From Streptomyces sp. TLI_105 (GTDB lineage: Bacteria > Actinomycetota > Actinomycetes > Streptomycetales > Streptomycetaceae), in contig NZ_FNSM01000001.1 in assembly GCF_900105415.1 (NCBI RefSeq), positions 1,674,001-1,738,000 on the forward strand: DNA of 64,000 bases, given 5' to 3'. Below are positions 52,015 through 60,361 of the stretch, one piece after another. The notes beneath the pieces were generated by a model that saw nothing but the letters and a program-made list of their open reading frames with translations, had not been told where the DNA came from and searched no databases. The number at the start of each line of letters is the position of its first letter. Positions within the stretch are counted from its first letter, which is position 1. The position numbers were made by a program, and so were the translations under genes.

Positions 52015-53463
52015 TCAGTGGGCGTGCGCCGCCTTCGCGGTGTGGCTGCCGGAGATCTCCTCGCCGGGCTCCATGGGCGCGGTCACCTCGTCGGCGTCGC
52101 GGCCCCGGCCCAGGTGGTTGAAGACCACGTTGAGGAGGACGGCGGCCACGCAGCCGGTCGAGATGCCGGAGTCCAGGATGATCTGCGCGGTCTCCGGGAA
52201 GGCGTGGTAGAAATCCGGCTTCGTGATCGGGATGATGCCGACGGCCAGCGACACGGCCACGATCAGCACGTTGTTGTCCTTCTCCAGGCCGGCCTTGACC
52301 AGGGTCTGGATGCCGCTGGCGGCGACCGAGCCGAAGAGGACGACGCCCGCGCCGCCGAGGACCGGCCGGGGCACGACCGAGATGAGCGACGCGGCGACCG
52401 GCGAGAGCCCCATGAGGACCAGGAAGCCACCGCCGCAGGCGACGACGAAGCGGCTGCGGATCCTGGTCATGGCGACCAGGCCGATGTTCTGTGCGAAGGC
52501 GCTGCACATGAAGCCGTTGAAGAGCGGGCTGAGCGCGGAGCCGAGGGTGTCGGCGCGCAGTCCGGCCGCGATGGTCTTCTCGTCGGCGGGCCGCTCGACG
52601 ATCTCGCCGAGCGCCAGCATGTCGGCGGTCGACTCGGTCATGGAGACGAGCATGACCACGCACATGGAGATGATCGCGGCGAGGGCGAACTGCGGGGCGC
52701 CGAAGTGGAAGGGGCTCGGGAAGCCGACGATGTCGGCCTCCTTCACCGGGCTGAAGTCGGTGACCCCGAAGGGTATGGCGATGAGCGTGCCGAGGACGAG
52801 GCCGACCAGGACCGCGACCTGCTTGAGGAAGCCGCGGGTGAAGCGGCGCAGCAGCAGGACCACGACGAGCGTGATGCCGGCGAGCGAGAGGTAGGTGGTC
52901 GAGCCGTAGTCCTCGGCCTTGGGGTTGGGCCCCTGGGCCCAGCCGAACGCGACCGGGAGGAGGGAGACACCGATGAGGGTGATCACGGTGCCGGTGACGA
53001 CCGGCGGGAAGAACCGCACGAGCCGGGAGAAGAAGGGGGCGGCGGCGAAGCCGAGGAGTCCGGCGACGATGATCGCGCCGAAGATCACGGGAAGCGCGTC
53101 GGCCTTGTTCTCTGTGGTGTCGACGATCGCCAGCATCGGCGCGACACCGGCGAAGGTGACGCCGTTGACGAACGGCAGCCGGGCGCCGATCTTCCAGACG
53201 CCGAGCGTCTGCAGGAAGGTGGCGAGGCCGGCGGTGAAGAGGCTGGCTCCGGTGAGGAAGGTGAGCTCGGTGCCGGAGAGGCCGACGGCCGCTCCGACGA
53301 TCAGGGGCGGGGCGACGACGCCCGCGTACATGGCGGCGACGTGCTGGAGGCCGCTGGTGAGCATCTTGAGTGGGGGCAACGTCTCGTCGACCGGATGCTT
53401 CTCGCGGTCTTCGGGGGCGGAGCCTGCGTCTGGTGCATTGCGAACCTGGGGCTTGGCGGCCAC
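52015..53463 (-). CDS. NCS2 purine permease (xanthine/uric acid type), first copy
   Basis: 482 residues. Twelve to fourteen hydrophobic segments; the NCS2 motifs GLQHVAAMYAGVV (about 38-50) and MTESTADMLALGEI (near 270) are intact. The neighbourhood (guanine deaminase, uricase) points to xanthine or urate. GTG 53463 follows GGAGGAACC. A 17-bp hairpin lies upstream, between it and the deaminase gene. Confidence 0.9.
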   Translation of the reverse strand: MAAKPQVRNAPDAGSAPEDREKHPVDETLPPLKMLTSGLQHVAAMYAGVVAPPLIVGAAVGLSGTELTFLTGASLFTAGLATFLQTLGVWKIGARLPFVNGVTFAGVAPMLAIVDTTENKADALPVIFGAIIVAGLLGFAAAPFFSRLVRFFPPVVTGTVITLIGVSLLPVAFGWAQGPNPKAEDYGSTTYLSLAGITLVVVLLLRRFTRGFLKQVAVLVGLVLGTLIAIPFGVTDFSPVKEADIVGFPSPFHFGAPQFALAAIISMCVVMLVSMTESTADMLALGEIVERPADEKTIAAGLRADTLGSALSPLFNGFMCSAFAQNIGLVAMTRIRSRFVVACGGGFLVLMGLSPVAASLISVVPRPVLGGAGVVLFGSVAASGIQTLVKAGLEKDNNVLIVAVSLAVGIIPITKPDFYHAFPETAQIILDSGISTGCVAAVLLNVVFNHLGRGRDADEVTAPMEPGEEISGSHTAKAAHAH

Positions 53464-53634
53464 GGCGGTTCCTCCGGTCGGTTACACGTCGGCGGCGACG
53501 AGGGGTTCAGGGAGGTGGTGCGATGCGGTGCGAAGTGCAGGAGGTGCGGCTCGTTGCGGGGTGGAGCGGTACCGCGGAGGGGTGCGGTGCGGGGACGGGT
53601 GCCCGGTGTGGGGGTGCGGGCACGCTTCACCGTC

Positions 53635-53675
53635 CCGGGTGGTGCCGTACGACTTGTGCGTACGGCACCACCCGG
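53635..53675 (-). terminator. 17-bp perfect hairpin between deaminase and permease genes
   Basis: CCGGGTGGTGCCGTACG and CGTACGGCACCACCCGG pair perfectly around ACTTGTG. On the minus transcript it lies 80 bases after the deaminase stop and 170 before the permease start, so it should end or attenuate transcription. The rest of the 291-bp gap holds no supported gene. Confidence 0.7.
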
Positions 53676-53754
53676 TCGGGCTGCCGCGGACCCCGCTCGG
53701 GTCCGCGGCGACCGGCCGAGGGCCGTCCCCCTCGGTCGGACTCCATGGGGAGGG

Positions 53755-55143
53755 TCAGCTCTGGGCCGTGATCCGGGCCAGGCGCTGCGCCTCCGCGCGC
53801 GCGTCGCGCGCGATCTGCTCCTCGTCGGCGAACAGGAGTCGGTTGTTCTCGACGATCTGCTTGCCGTTGACGAAGGAGGCGGTGACCGGGGCCGCCGCGC
53901 CGAAGACGATGGCGGTGACCGGGTCGGCGATCGAGGAGTGGCCGAGGCCGTCGATCTTCCAGAGGACGAAGTCGGCGAGCTTGCCGGCCTCCAGCGAGCC
54001 GATGTTGTCGGCGCGGCCGAGGACCTGGGCGCCGCCGTAGGTGCCGAGGCGCAGGGCCTGGCGGGCGTTGAGCGCGGCCTCGCGGTGGGCGCCGAGGCGG
54101 TTGATGAGGAGCGCGTTGCGCAGCTCGGTGTGGAGCTCGCCGGACTCGTTGGAGGCCGTGCCGTCGACGCCGAGGCCGACGGGGACGCCCGCCTTGAGCA
54201 TGTCCGGTACGCGGGCGATGCCGGCGGCGAGGCGCGCGTTGGAGGACGGGCAGTGCGCCACACCGGTCTTGGTGCGGGCGAAGGCCTCGATGTCGGAGTC
54301 GTTCATGTGGACGCAGTGCGCCATCCACACGTCCTCGCCGAGGAAGCCGGTCGACTCGAAGTAGTCCGTCGGGCCCATGCCGAAGAGCTCGTGGCAGAAC
54401 TTCTCCTCCTCCACGGTCTCCGAGCCGTGGGTGTGCATGCGCACGCCGAGGCGGCGGCCGAGCGCGGCGCCCTCGCGGAGCAGCTCGGTGGAGATGGAGA
54501 AGGGCGAGCAGGGGGCGACGGCGACCTGGGTCATCGCGTCGAAGGAGGCGTCGTGGTACTTCCGCACCGTCTCCTCGGTCGCGGCGAGCGCGCCCTCGGT
54601 GGTCTCGACGGCGAAGTCCGGCGGCAGGCCGCCGTCCTTCTCGCTGCGGTCCATGGAGCCGCGGGCCAGGGTGAAGCGGACGCCCATGTCGGAGGCGGCG
54701 CCGATGATGGCGCCGGACAGGTCGCCGGAGCCCTGCGGGTAGACGTAGTGGTGGTCCATGGCCGTGGTGACACCGCCGCGGGCCATCATCGCCAGGGAGC
54801 CCTGCGCGGCGACGCGGACCATCGACTCGTCGATCCGGGACCACGTCGGGTAGAGCGCGACCAGCCAGTCGAAGAGGTTGTGGTCGGTGGCCAGGCCCCG
54901 GGTGATCCACTGGTAGAAGTGGTGGTGGGTGTTGACCAGACCGGGCGTCACCAGATGACCGGTGGCGTCGATCCGGCGGACCACGTTCTCCAGGCCCTCG
55001 GGCGCCTTGCCGGCGCCGATGGACTCGATCTTGTTGTCGGCGACGACGAGGTACCCGGAGGCGTACTCGGTGTCGTTCGCGTCCACGGTCGCGATCGCCG
55101 CGTTCTCGATGACGATGCGCTGGGCTGCCGAAGGTGCTGCCAT
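53755..55143 (-). CDS. Guanine/8-oxoguanine deaminase (amidohydrolase)
   Basis: 462 residues from ATG 55143 (after GAAGGAAGC). Metal and substrate motifs: PGLVNTHHHFYQW near 68-80, HTHGSE near 228, MAHCVHMND near 262, HCPSSNARLA near 281 and LGVDGTASNES near 312. The THHHFYQ motif and length match the 8-oxoguanine deaminase subgroup of the ATZ/TRZ family rather than guanine deaminase GuaD proper. It feeds xanthine or urate into this pathway. Confidence 0.85.
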   Translation of the reverse strand: MAAPSAAQRIVIENAAIATVDANDTEYASGYLVVADNKIESIGAGKAPEGLENVVRRIDATGHLVTPGLVNTHHHFYQWITRGLATDHNLFDWLVALYPTWSRIDESMVRVAAQGSLAMMARGGVTTAMDHHYVYPQGSGDLSGAIIGAASDMGVRFTLARGSMDRSEKDGGLPPDFAVETTEGALAATEETVRKYHDASFDAMTQVAVAPCSPFSISTELLREGAALGRRLGVRMHTHGSETVEEEKFCHELFGMGPTDYFESTGFLGEDVWMAHCVHMNDSDIEAFARTKTGVAHCPSSNARLAAGIARVPDMLKAGVPVGLGVDGTASNESGELHTELRNALLINRLGAHREAALNARQALRLGTYGGAQVLGRADNIGSLEAGKLADFVLWKIDGLGHSSIADPVTAIVFGAAAPVTASFVNGKQIVENNRLLFADEEQIARDARAEAQRLARITAQS

Positions 55144-55191
55144 GGCGGTGCTTCCTTCATTCCTCGGGGATGGTTCGGGCACGGCAGGACC

Positions 55192-56610
55192 CTAGGAGGA
55201 TTTGAGTGCCGGAGCGGTGTGACGGCTCCGGGTGCCGAGATGGTGGAAGAAAAGGTTCAGCAGGACGGCCACGAGCGCGCCCGCGCTGATGCCGGAGCCG
55301 AGCACCGTCTGCGCCCAGGCGGGGAAGCCGGCGTAGAAGGTGGGCGCGGCGAGCGGGATGATGCCCGCTCCGAGCGCGACGGCCACCAGGATGATGTTGG
55401 AGCTGTCGTCGAGTCCGGCCTCGGACAGGGTACGGATGCCGCTGACCGCGATCGAGCCGAAGAGGACGATGCCGGCGCCGCCGAGGACGGGCATCGGGAC
55501 CATGGAGACGACCGCGCCGAGGACGGGGAAGGCGCCGAGGACGAGGAGGGCGCCGCCGGCGACGGCGACCACGTACCGGGAGCGGACCCGGGTCAGCGAG
55601 ACGACGCCGACGTTCTGCGCGAAGGCGGAGGTCGGGAAGCCGCCGAAGACGGGGCCGAGCAGGGTGGCGATGCCGTCGGTGCGCAGGCCGCGGGTGATGG
55701 TCTTCCCGTCGCTGCGGCGCTCGCAGATCTCGCCGAGGGCGAGCATGCCGGCGCTGGACTCGGTCATGAGGACCAGCATCACGATGCACAGGGAGAGGAT
55801 CGCGGCGGGCTGGAACTCGGGGGCGCCGAAGGCGAAGGGGGCGGGCAGGGCCGCGACGGGAGCCTCGCGCAGGGCGCTGAAGTCGGCCATGCCGAAGGGG
55901 ATCGCGGCGAGGGTGCCGATGAGGAGTCCGAGCAGCAGGGCGATCTGCTTGACGAAGCCCTTGCCGAAGCGCTGGAAGAGCAGGATGACGACGAGCGTGA
56001 AGGCGGCGAGCGCCAGGTACTTCATGGAGCCGAAGTCGTCGGCGGTCTTGTCGCCGCCCTGGGCCCAGCCGACGGGCACGGGCATGAGGGTGACCCCGAT
56101 GAGGGTGATCACGACGCCGGTGACGAGCGGCGGGAAGAAGCGCAGCAGCCTGCCGAAGAAGGGTCCGACGGCGAGGCAGAAGACTCCGGCGACCATCACC
56201 GCGCCGTAGATGGCGGGGAGTTGGTGTCCGGTGGCGCTGGTCTCGGCGATGGCGAGCATCGGGGCGATGCCGGCGGACGAGGCGGCGTTGACGAACGGGA
56301 GCCGGTTGCCGGCGAAGCGTCCGAGGCCGAGGGTCTGCAGGATGGTCGCGCAGCCGGCGATGAGCAGGCTGGCCGCGATGAGCCGTGTCATTCCTGCGGC
56401 GTCCAGGCCGACGGCCTGGCCGATGATGAGCGGAGGGGTGACGACGCCGGCGTACATGGCGGCGATGTGCTGGAGTGCCGCGGGGACGAGCCGCGAGGCG
56501 GGGAGCTTCTCGTCCACCGGGTGGCACTCGACCGACGCCGAGGCGGTGGTGGACGGAAGGGTGGAACACGGGCCTTCGGCGTTCGCCGGCCCCTTTGCAG
56601 GCTGAGCCAT
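55192..56610 (-). CDS. NCS2 purine permease, second copy
   Basis: 472 residues. Same layout as the first permease: ALQHIAAMYAGVV (about 40-52) and MTESSAGMLALGEI (near 265), where the usual ESTADM reads ESSAGM, a change likely to alter substrate preference. Roughly half the residues are shared with the first copy by eye. It begins 23 bases after a hairpin that follows uricase. Confidence 0.88.
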   Translation of the reverse strand: MAQPAKGPANAEGPCSTLPSTTASASVECHPVDEKLPASRLVPAALQHIAAMYAGVVTPPLIIGQAVGLDAAGMTRLIAASLLIAGCATILQTLGLGRFAGNRLPFVNAASSAGIAPMLAIAETSATGHQLPAIYGAVMVAGVFCLAVGPFFGRLLRFFPPLVTGVVITLIGVTLMPVPVGWAQGGDKTADDFGSMKYLALAAFTLVVILLFQRFGKGFVKQIALLLGLLIGTLAAIPFGMADFSALREAPVAALPAPFAFGAPEFQPAAILSLCIVMLVLMTESSAGMLALGEICERRSDGKTITRGLRTDGIATLLGPVFGGFPTSAFAQNVGVVSLTRVRSRYVVAVAGGALLVLGAFPVLGAVVSMVPMPVLGGAGIVLFGSIAVSGIRTLSEAGLDDSSNIILVAVALGAGIIPLAAPTFYAGFPAWAQTVLGSGISAGALVAVLLNLFFHHLGTRSRHTAPALKSS

Positions 56611-56632
56611 TGTTGTTCCCTCCGGTCCGGTT

Positions 56633-56670
56633 CACCGGCCCCGCCCGACTGCGGGCGGGCGGGGCCGGTG
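56633..56670 (-). terminator. 15-bp perfect hairpin after uricase
   Basis: CACCGGCCCCGCCCG and CGGGCGGGGCCGGTG flank an 8-base loop, 14 bases beyond the uricase stop and 23 before the permease start. It should end the OHCU-HIU-uricase transcript or reduce read-through into the permease gene. Confidence 0.7.
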
Positions 56671-56683
56671 ACGCGGATGCCGC

Positions 56684-57607
56684 TTAGAGGTTGGTCATGT
56701 CGACCGGGATCTGCGCCGTGGCTCCGTCGCGGAGGACGGTGGCCTCGATGAGGCCGTACATGCGGTCGGCGGCGTAGTAGACCTCGTTGTCGTTCTTCAG
56801 GCCGAAGGGCTCGAGGTCCACCAGGAAGTGGTGCTTGTTCGGGAGCGAGAAGCGGACTTCGTCGATCTCCGAGCGGTGGTTGATGATGCGCGTGGCCATC
56901 TGGTACAGCGTCTGCTGGAGGGAGTACGAGTACGTCTCCGAGAAGGCCTCGAGCATGTGCTTCCTGGTCTGCTCGTAGGACCGCTCCCAGTTGGGCATGC
57001 GCTGGTCGTCGTCGGTCCAGTTGAACCGCCAGCGACCGGACACCTGGGTGGCCAGGATGCGGTCGTACGCCTCCTGGAGCGTCGTGTACTGGTCCTTGAT
57101 GTAGCCCCAGAACTCCGAGTTGGTGGAGTTCATGACGACGAGGTCCTTGAGGCCGGAGATGACCTCCCACTTCTCGCCGTCGTAGGTGATCTGCGAGACG
57201 CGGGTCTCCTGGCCCTTGCGGGCGAAGGAGTGGTTGACCTCGTCGGCGCCGATGAACTTGGAGTTGGCGTCGGAGGAGGCGATGCGCTCCCAGGCGTACT
57301 CCTCGATCCGGATGCGCGCCTTCTTGATCGGCTCCTGGCTCGTCACGAAGTGGCGGGCGAGGTGGATGCCGAACTGCTCGGCGGACTCGATGCCGTACTC
57401 CTTGGCGAACGCGAAGACGGTGTTCTTCGTCGTGTCGGTGGGGAGGCAGTGGGCGTTGGAGCCGGTGAGGTGGACGTCGTCGAGGTCGCCGGAGAGGGCG
57501 ACGGAGACGTTCAGGTCCTTGATGTGGTGGGTGGCGCCGTCCCGCGTGATCTTGACGACGCGGTTCTCTGCTTTGCCGTACTGGTTCTGGCCGAGAATCG
57601 TGGGCAT
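56684..57607 (-). CDS. Urate oxidase (uricase)
   Basis: 307 residues, cofactor-free uricase. Active-site Lys in NRVVKITRDG (near 19), Thr in LPTDTTKNTVFAFAKEYGI (near 58-66), HFVTSQEP, and the C-terminal NKHHFLVDLEPFG with the catalytic His. It oxidises urate to 5-hydroxyisourate and releases H2O2. ATG 57607 follows GAGGGAG, which lies in the end of the HIU hydrolase gene five bases upstream. Confidence 0.95.
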   Translation of the reverse strand: MPTILGQNQYGKAENRVVKITRDGATHHIKDLNVSVALSGDLDDVHLTGSNAHCLPTDTTKNTVFAFAKEYGIESAEQFGIHLARHFVTSQEPIKKARIRIEEYAWERIASSDANSKFIGADEVNHSFARKGQETRVSQITYDGEKWEVISGLKDLVVMNSTNSEFWGYIKDQYTTLQEAYDRILATQVSGRWRFNWTDDDQRMPNWERSYEQTRKHMLEAFSETYSYSLQQTLYQMATRIINHRSEIDEVRFSLPNKHHFLVDLEPFGLKNDNEVYYAADRMYGLIEATVLRDGATAQIPVDMTNL

Positions 57608-57612
57608 GTCTG

Positions 57613-58002
57613 CTAGCTCCCTCGGTAAACGGAGTAGCCGAACGGGTTGAGCAGCAGCGGTACGTGGTAGTGCTCGCCCGGCTTGACGGCGAACGTGATC
57701 GCCACCTCCGGGAAGAACGCACCGCTGTCCCTTACGCGGGGGGCGTCCTGCTGCGCCTCGGCTTGCTTCTTGGCGAAGTACGTCTCGGTCTCGAAGTCGA
57801 GACGCACGTGGGTGGTTTCTTCCGGCAGCGCCGGCAGGTCCTTGCAGCGCCCGTCCGCGTCGGTGGCGGAGCCGCCGAGCGTGACCCACTGCGCGTCGGA
57901 GCCGCTGCGGGCCGCGAGCGTGATGGCCACGCCCTCGGCCGGGCGGCCGATGCTGGTGTCCAGGATGTGCGTGGACACCGAGGCGGTGGTGTCGGTGCTC
58001 AT
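57613..58002 (-). CDS. 5-hydroxyisourate hydrolase (transthyretin-like)
   Basis: 129 residues. VSTHILDTSIGRPAEGVAIT at the start and the C-terminal YHVPLLLNPFGYSVYRGS are the two signatures of the family, with His, Arg and the final YRGS of the active site. It converts 5-hydroxyisourate to OHCU. Overlaps the OHCU decarboxylase gene by 4 bp. Confidence 0.95.
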   Translation of the reverse strand: MSTDTTASVSTHILDTSIGRPAEGVAITLAARSGSDAQWVTLGGSATDADGRCKDLPALPEETTHVRLDFETETYFAKKQAEAQQDAPRVRDSGAFFPEVAITFAVKPGEHYHVPLLLNPFGYSVYRGS

Positions 58003-58550
58003 GCGGAGCTCTCTTCCTCGGAGGTCTCGGAGGTCTCGGGGTTCTCGGTGGTCTCCACGAGACGGGTCAGCCGGATGCGGTTGATCTTGCCCAGTTCGGT
58101 GCGGACGATCTCCCGCTCCGTCTCGGGCGAGTTCCCGATCCGCTCCCGGACCGCGTCGCGCATCTGCTCGCCGGTCCTGCCGGTGGCGCAGATGAGGAAG
58201 ACATGACCGAACTTCTCCTGATAGGCCAGGTTCAGTTCGAGCATCTCGGCCTTGAGCTCCGCGGAGGCGCCGGCCATCCCGCTCTGCTCGCGGGAGGAGG
58301 TCGGGTCCCCTGCCTTCGGACGACCGATCGGCGGGTGCCCCGCCATCGCCTCGGCCAGATCCTCGGCGGTCAGCTCGGCCATGGCGGCGTCGCTGGCGAG
58401 GAAGAGGGCTTCGGCGGTGGAGTACGGGCGCTGGGCGAGGACCTTGCTCCCCCACGCCGAACTGGAACACACCTCGTGGAGCGCGGCGACGGCCTCGCTG
58501 TCCGAGGAGGTGTTGAACCGGGTGAGGCCCGGTGTCGTACCTGAAGTCAC
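57999..58550 (-). CDS. OHCU decarboxylase
   Basis: 183 residues from GTG 58550 after GGAGG. LTRFNTSSDSEAVAALHEVC at the start and the catalytic GHPPIGRP near 71 with SREQSGM are diagnostic; EMLELNLAYQEKFGHVFLIC follows. It produces S-allantoin. The C-terminus is a Glu/Ser/Thr-rich tail (TTENPETSETSEEESSA). First gene of the urate operon; its promoter carries the shared TCAAC-N5-GTTGA motif. Confidence 0.93.
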   Translation of the reverse strand: MTSGTTPGLTRFNTSSDSEAVAALHEVCSSSAWGSKVLAQRPYSTAEALFLASDAAMAELTAEDLAEAMAGHPPIGRPKAGDPTSSREQSGMAGASAELKAEMLELNLAYQEKFGHVFLICATGRTGEQMRDAVRERIGNSPETEREIVRTELGKINRIRLTRLVETTENPETSETSEEESSA

Positions 58551-58624
58551 GGGAAGCCTCCGTGGCTGTTTTTCGCTGTGCGTCGGACGGGCTGCGGATA
58601 GCTAACGCCCTCCGCAACACAACG

Positions 58625-58639
58625 TCAACACTTTGTTGA
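58625..58639. promoter_or_regulatory. Shared operator (TCAAC-N5-GTTGA) of the OHCU-uricase operon
   Basis: TCAAC-ACTTT-GTTGA is a perfect 5+5 palindrome 75 bases upstream of the OHCU decarboxylase start and just beyond the terminator of the previous gene, so it belongs to this operon's own promoter. Confidence 0.6.
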
Positions 58640-58657
58640 AAACTCGGCCACACAAAA

Positions 58658-58685
58658 GCCGTCGTCCCGACATCTGGACGACGGC
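58658..58685 (-). terminator. Rho-independent terminator of the HTH gene
   Basis: On the minus strand GCCGTCGTCC-AGATGTCG-GGACGACGGC is followed by TTTTGTG, 20 bases after the stop of the HTH gene. It separates that gene from the urate operon. Confidence 0.8.
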
Positions 58686-58705
58686 TCCCGGCCACACATG
58701 ATCAA

Positions 58706-59092
58706 CTACTCGGCCTTGGCGGCCTTTTCCCTGTTCAGGGCGGTCTCCCGGTTCAGGTAGTTGTACACCGTGAAACGGCTGACGCCGAGCGCGCCCGCCA
58801 CCGTCTCCACCCCATGGCGCACCGAGAAGGCACCGCGCGCCTCCAGGATCCGGACGACCTCCTGCTTCGCCTTGCGGTCCAGTTCGGCCAGCGGCATCCC
58901 GTGCCGCCGTTCCATCGCCGCGAGGATGTGGTCCAGGGAGTCCGAAAGCTGGGGCAGGCGCACGGCGAGGACGTCCTCGCCCTCCCAGGACAGGACGACG
59001 TCGTCGCCCTCCGCCTGCGCGGGGACGAGCAGCTCGGCGCCCATGGCGTCGACCAGGGGCTTCACCGCCGCGACCAAGGGGTGCTCGCTCAC
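58706..59092 (-). CDS. Small helix-turn-helix regulator
   Basis: 128 residues. The C-terminal part has GVETVAGALGVSRFTVYNYL, a Fis/HTH_8-type recognition helix (about 97-118), after a helical segment (QEVVRILEARGAFSVRH). The N-terminal 70 residues (EDVLAVRLPQLSDSLDHILA) lack a known domain. It sits between the urate operon and the divergent hyi-glxR operon, so it is a candidate regulator of either. ATG overlaps the thiamine-binding-like gene by 4 bp. Confidence 0.7.
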   Translation of the reverse strand: MSEHPLVAAVKPLVDAMGAELLVPAQAEGDDVVLSWEGEDVLAVRLPQLSDSLDHILAAMERRHGMPLAELDRKAKQEVVRILEARGAFSVRHGVETVAGALGVSRFTVYNYLNRETALNREKAAKAE

Positions 59093-59343
59093 TTGCCGCC
59101 CTCCCCGATCACGTTCACCTGGAGCGAGACGCGCGTGGCGCCGGCCGCGAGCGACTCGCGCAGCAGGGCGTCGACGGCGGTGAGCACCGCGTCGGCGTCG
59201 CCTTCCGCCGTGTTGCCGAAGGGACCTACGTCCACCGCGTCCAGCTCGGCCGACTGGATGACCTCACGAGCCACGACCGCGTGCGCCGGCGCCTCGTCGA
59301 GGTCGAACGGCTCGGTCGTGAACTCCACTCTCAAACGCTCCAT
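59089..59343 (-). CDS. Thiamine-binding-like protein (DUF77/YqgV family)
   Basis: 84 residues. RVEFTTEPFDLDEAPAHAVV, VGPFGNTAEGDADAVLTAVD and TRVSLQVNVIGE have the alternating ferredoxin-like pattern of the small thiamine-binding (MTH1187/YqgV) family. It overlaps the HTH gene by 4 bp and diverges from hyi. Why a thiamine-binding-like protein lies here is unclear, but glyoxylate carboligase, the missing enzyme of the next pathway, uses thiamine diphosphate. Confidence 0.65.
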   Translation of the reverse strand: MERLRVEFTTEPFDLDEAPAHAVVAREVIQSAELDAVDVGPFGNTAEGDADAVLTAVDALLRESLAAGATRVSLQVNVIGEGGK

Positions 59344-59450
59344 GGCCCCACGCTACGGCCCCACCCGGCCGCGCGGGAGCCCCGGACCTGCGGGGACCCC
59401 TTGACAAGTGCGGCGCCCGCCTTGCAACATTCCGTCAGACAGAAACTTAC

Positions 59451-59465
59451 TTCCGCAATACGGAA
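59451..59465. promoter_or_regulatory. Shared IclR-type operator (TTCC-N7-GGAA) at hyi
   Basis: TTCCG-CAATA-CGGAA is a perfect palindrome 16 bases upstream of the hyi start and overlaps its ribosome binding site. A TTGACA hexamer lies at 59401-59406. It aligns with the sites at allR and aceB. Confidence 0.6.
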
Positions 59466-59480
59466 GGAGCGCCGCCCCTC

Positions 59481-60314
59481 ATGGGATACACGGACCAGCG
59501 CTTCGATGTGAACCTGTCGATCCTCTTCACGGAACTCCCGCTCCTGGAGCGCCCCGCGGCCGCCGCCGCGGCGGGCTTCACCGCGGTCGAGCTGTGGTGG
59601 CCCTGGATCGACACCGCCACCCCCGAGCAGAGCGAGCTCGACGCCCTCAAGAAGGCTCTTGAGGACGCCGGCACCCAGCTGGTGGGCCTGAACTTCTACG
59701 CCGGGCAGCTCCCCGGCCCGGACCGCGGAGCCCTCTCCGTGCCCGGGGAAGAGTCGGACCGCTTCCGCGCCAACATCGAGGTGGCCGCCGACTTCGCCGC
59801 CTCGGTCGGCTGCAAGGCGCTCAACGCCCTCTACGGCAACCGCGTCGAAGGCGTGGACCCGCAGATCCAGGACACCCTCGCCCTGGAGAACCTGGTGCTG
59901 GCCGCCCGCGCGGCCGACCGCATCGGTGCGATCCTCCTCGTCGAGACCCTCAACAAGCCGGAGTCGCCGCTCTACCCGCTGGTGAGCGCCCCCGCCGCGA
60001 TCGAGGTCATCGACAAGGTGAACGCGGCCACCGGCCTCGGCAACGCCAAGTTCCTCCTCGACGTCTACCACCTGTCGATGAACGGCGAGGACGTCAGCCA
60101 GGTCATCGCGGAGTACGCGGCCAAGACCGGCCACGTCCAGATCGCGGACAACCCGGGCCGTGGCGCGCCGGGCACCGGCGACCTGCCGCTCGAGCAGCTC
60201 CTCGACGAGCTGAAGAAGGCCGGTTACGACGGCTGGGTCGGCCTGGAGTACAAGGCCGCCGACGCCGCCGCTTCCTTCGAGTGGCTGCCCGCCGAGGCCC
60301 GCCCGGCCCGCTGA
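59481..60314 (+). CDS. hyi: Hydroxypyruvate isomerase (TIM barrel)
   Basis: 277 residues. Xylose-isomerase-like TIM barrel: FDVNLSILFTELPLLERPAA, GFTAVELWWPWIDTATPEQS, ILLVETLNKPESPLYPLVSA (catalytic Glu), NAKFLLDVYHLSMNGED and TGHVQIADNPGRGAPGTGDL. It interconverts hydroxypyruvate and tartronate semialdehyde. ATG 59481 follows GGAAGGAG. Co-transcribed with glxR, 47 bases apart. Confidence 0.9.
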   Translation: MGYTDQRFDVNLSILFTELPLLERPAAAAAAGFTAVELWWPWIDTATPEQSELDALKKALEDAGTQLVGLNFYAGQLPGPDRGALSVPGEESDRFRANIEVAADFAASVGCKALNALYGNRVEGVDPQIQDTLALENLVLAARAADRIGAILLVETLNKPESPLYPLVSAPAAIEVIDKVNAATGLGNAKFLLDVYHLSMNGEDVSQVIAEYAAKTGHVQIADNPGRGAPGTGDLPLEQLLDELKKAGYDGWVGLEYKAADAAASFEWLPAEARPAR

Positions 60315-60361
60315 CGCAGGCCCCCTCCCCGTATCACCTTGTTTTGAGAGGCACCCTCACC

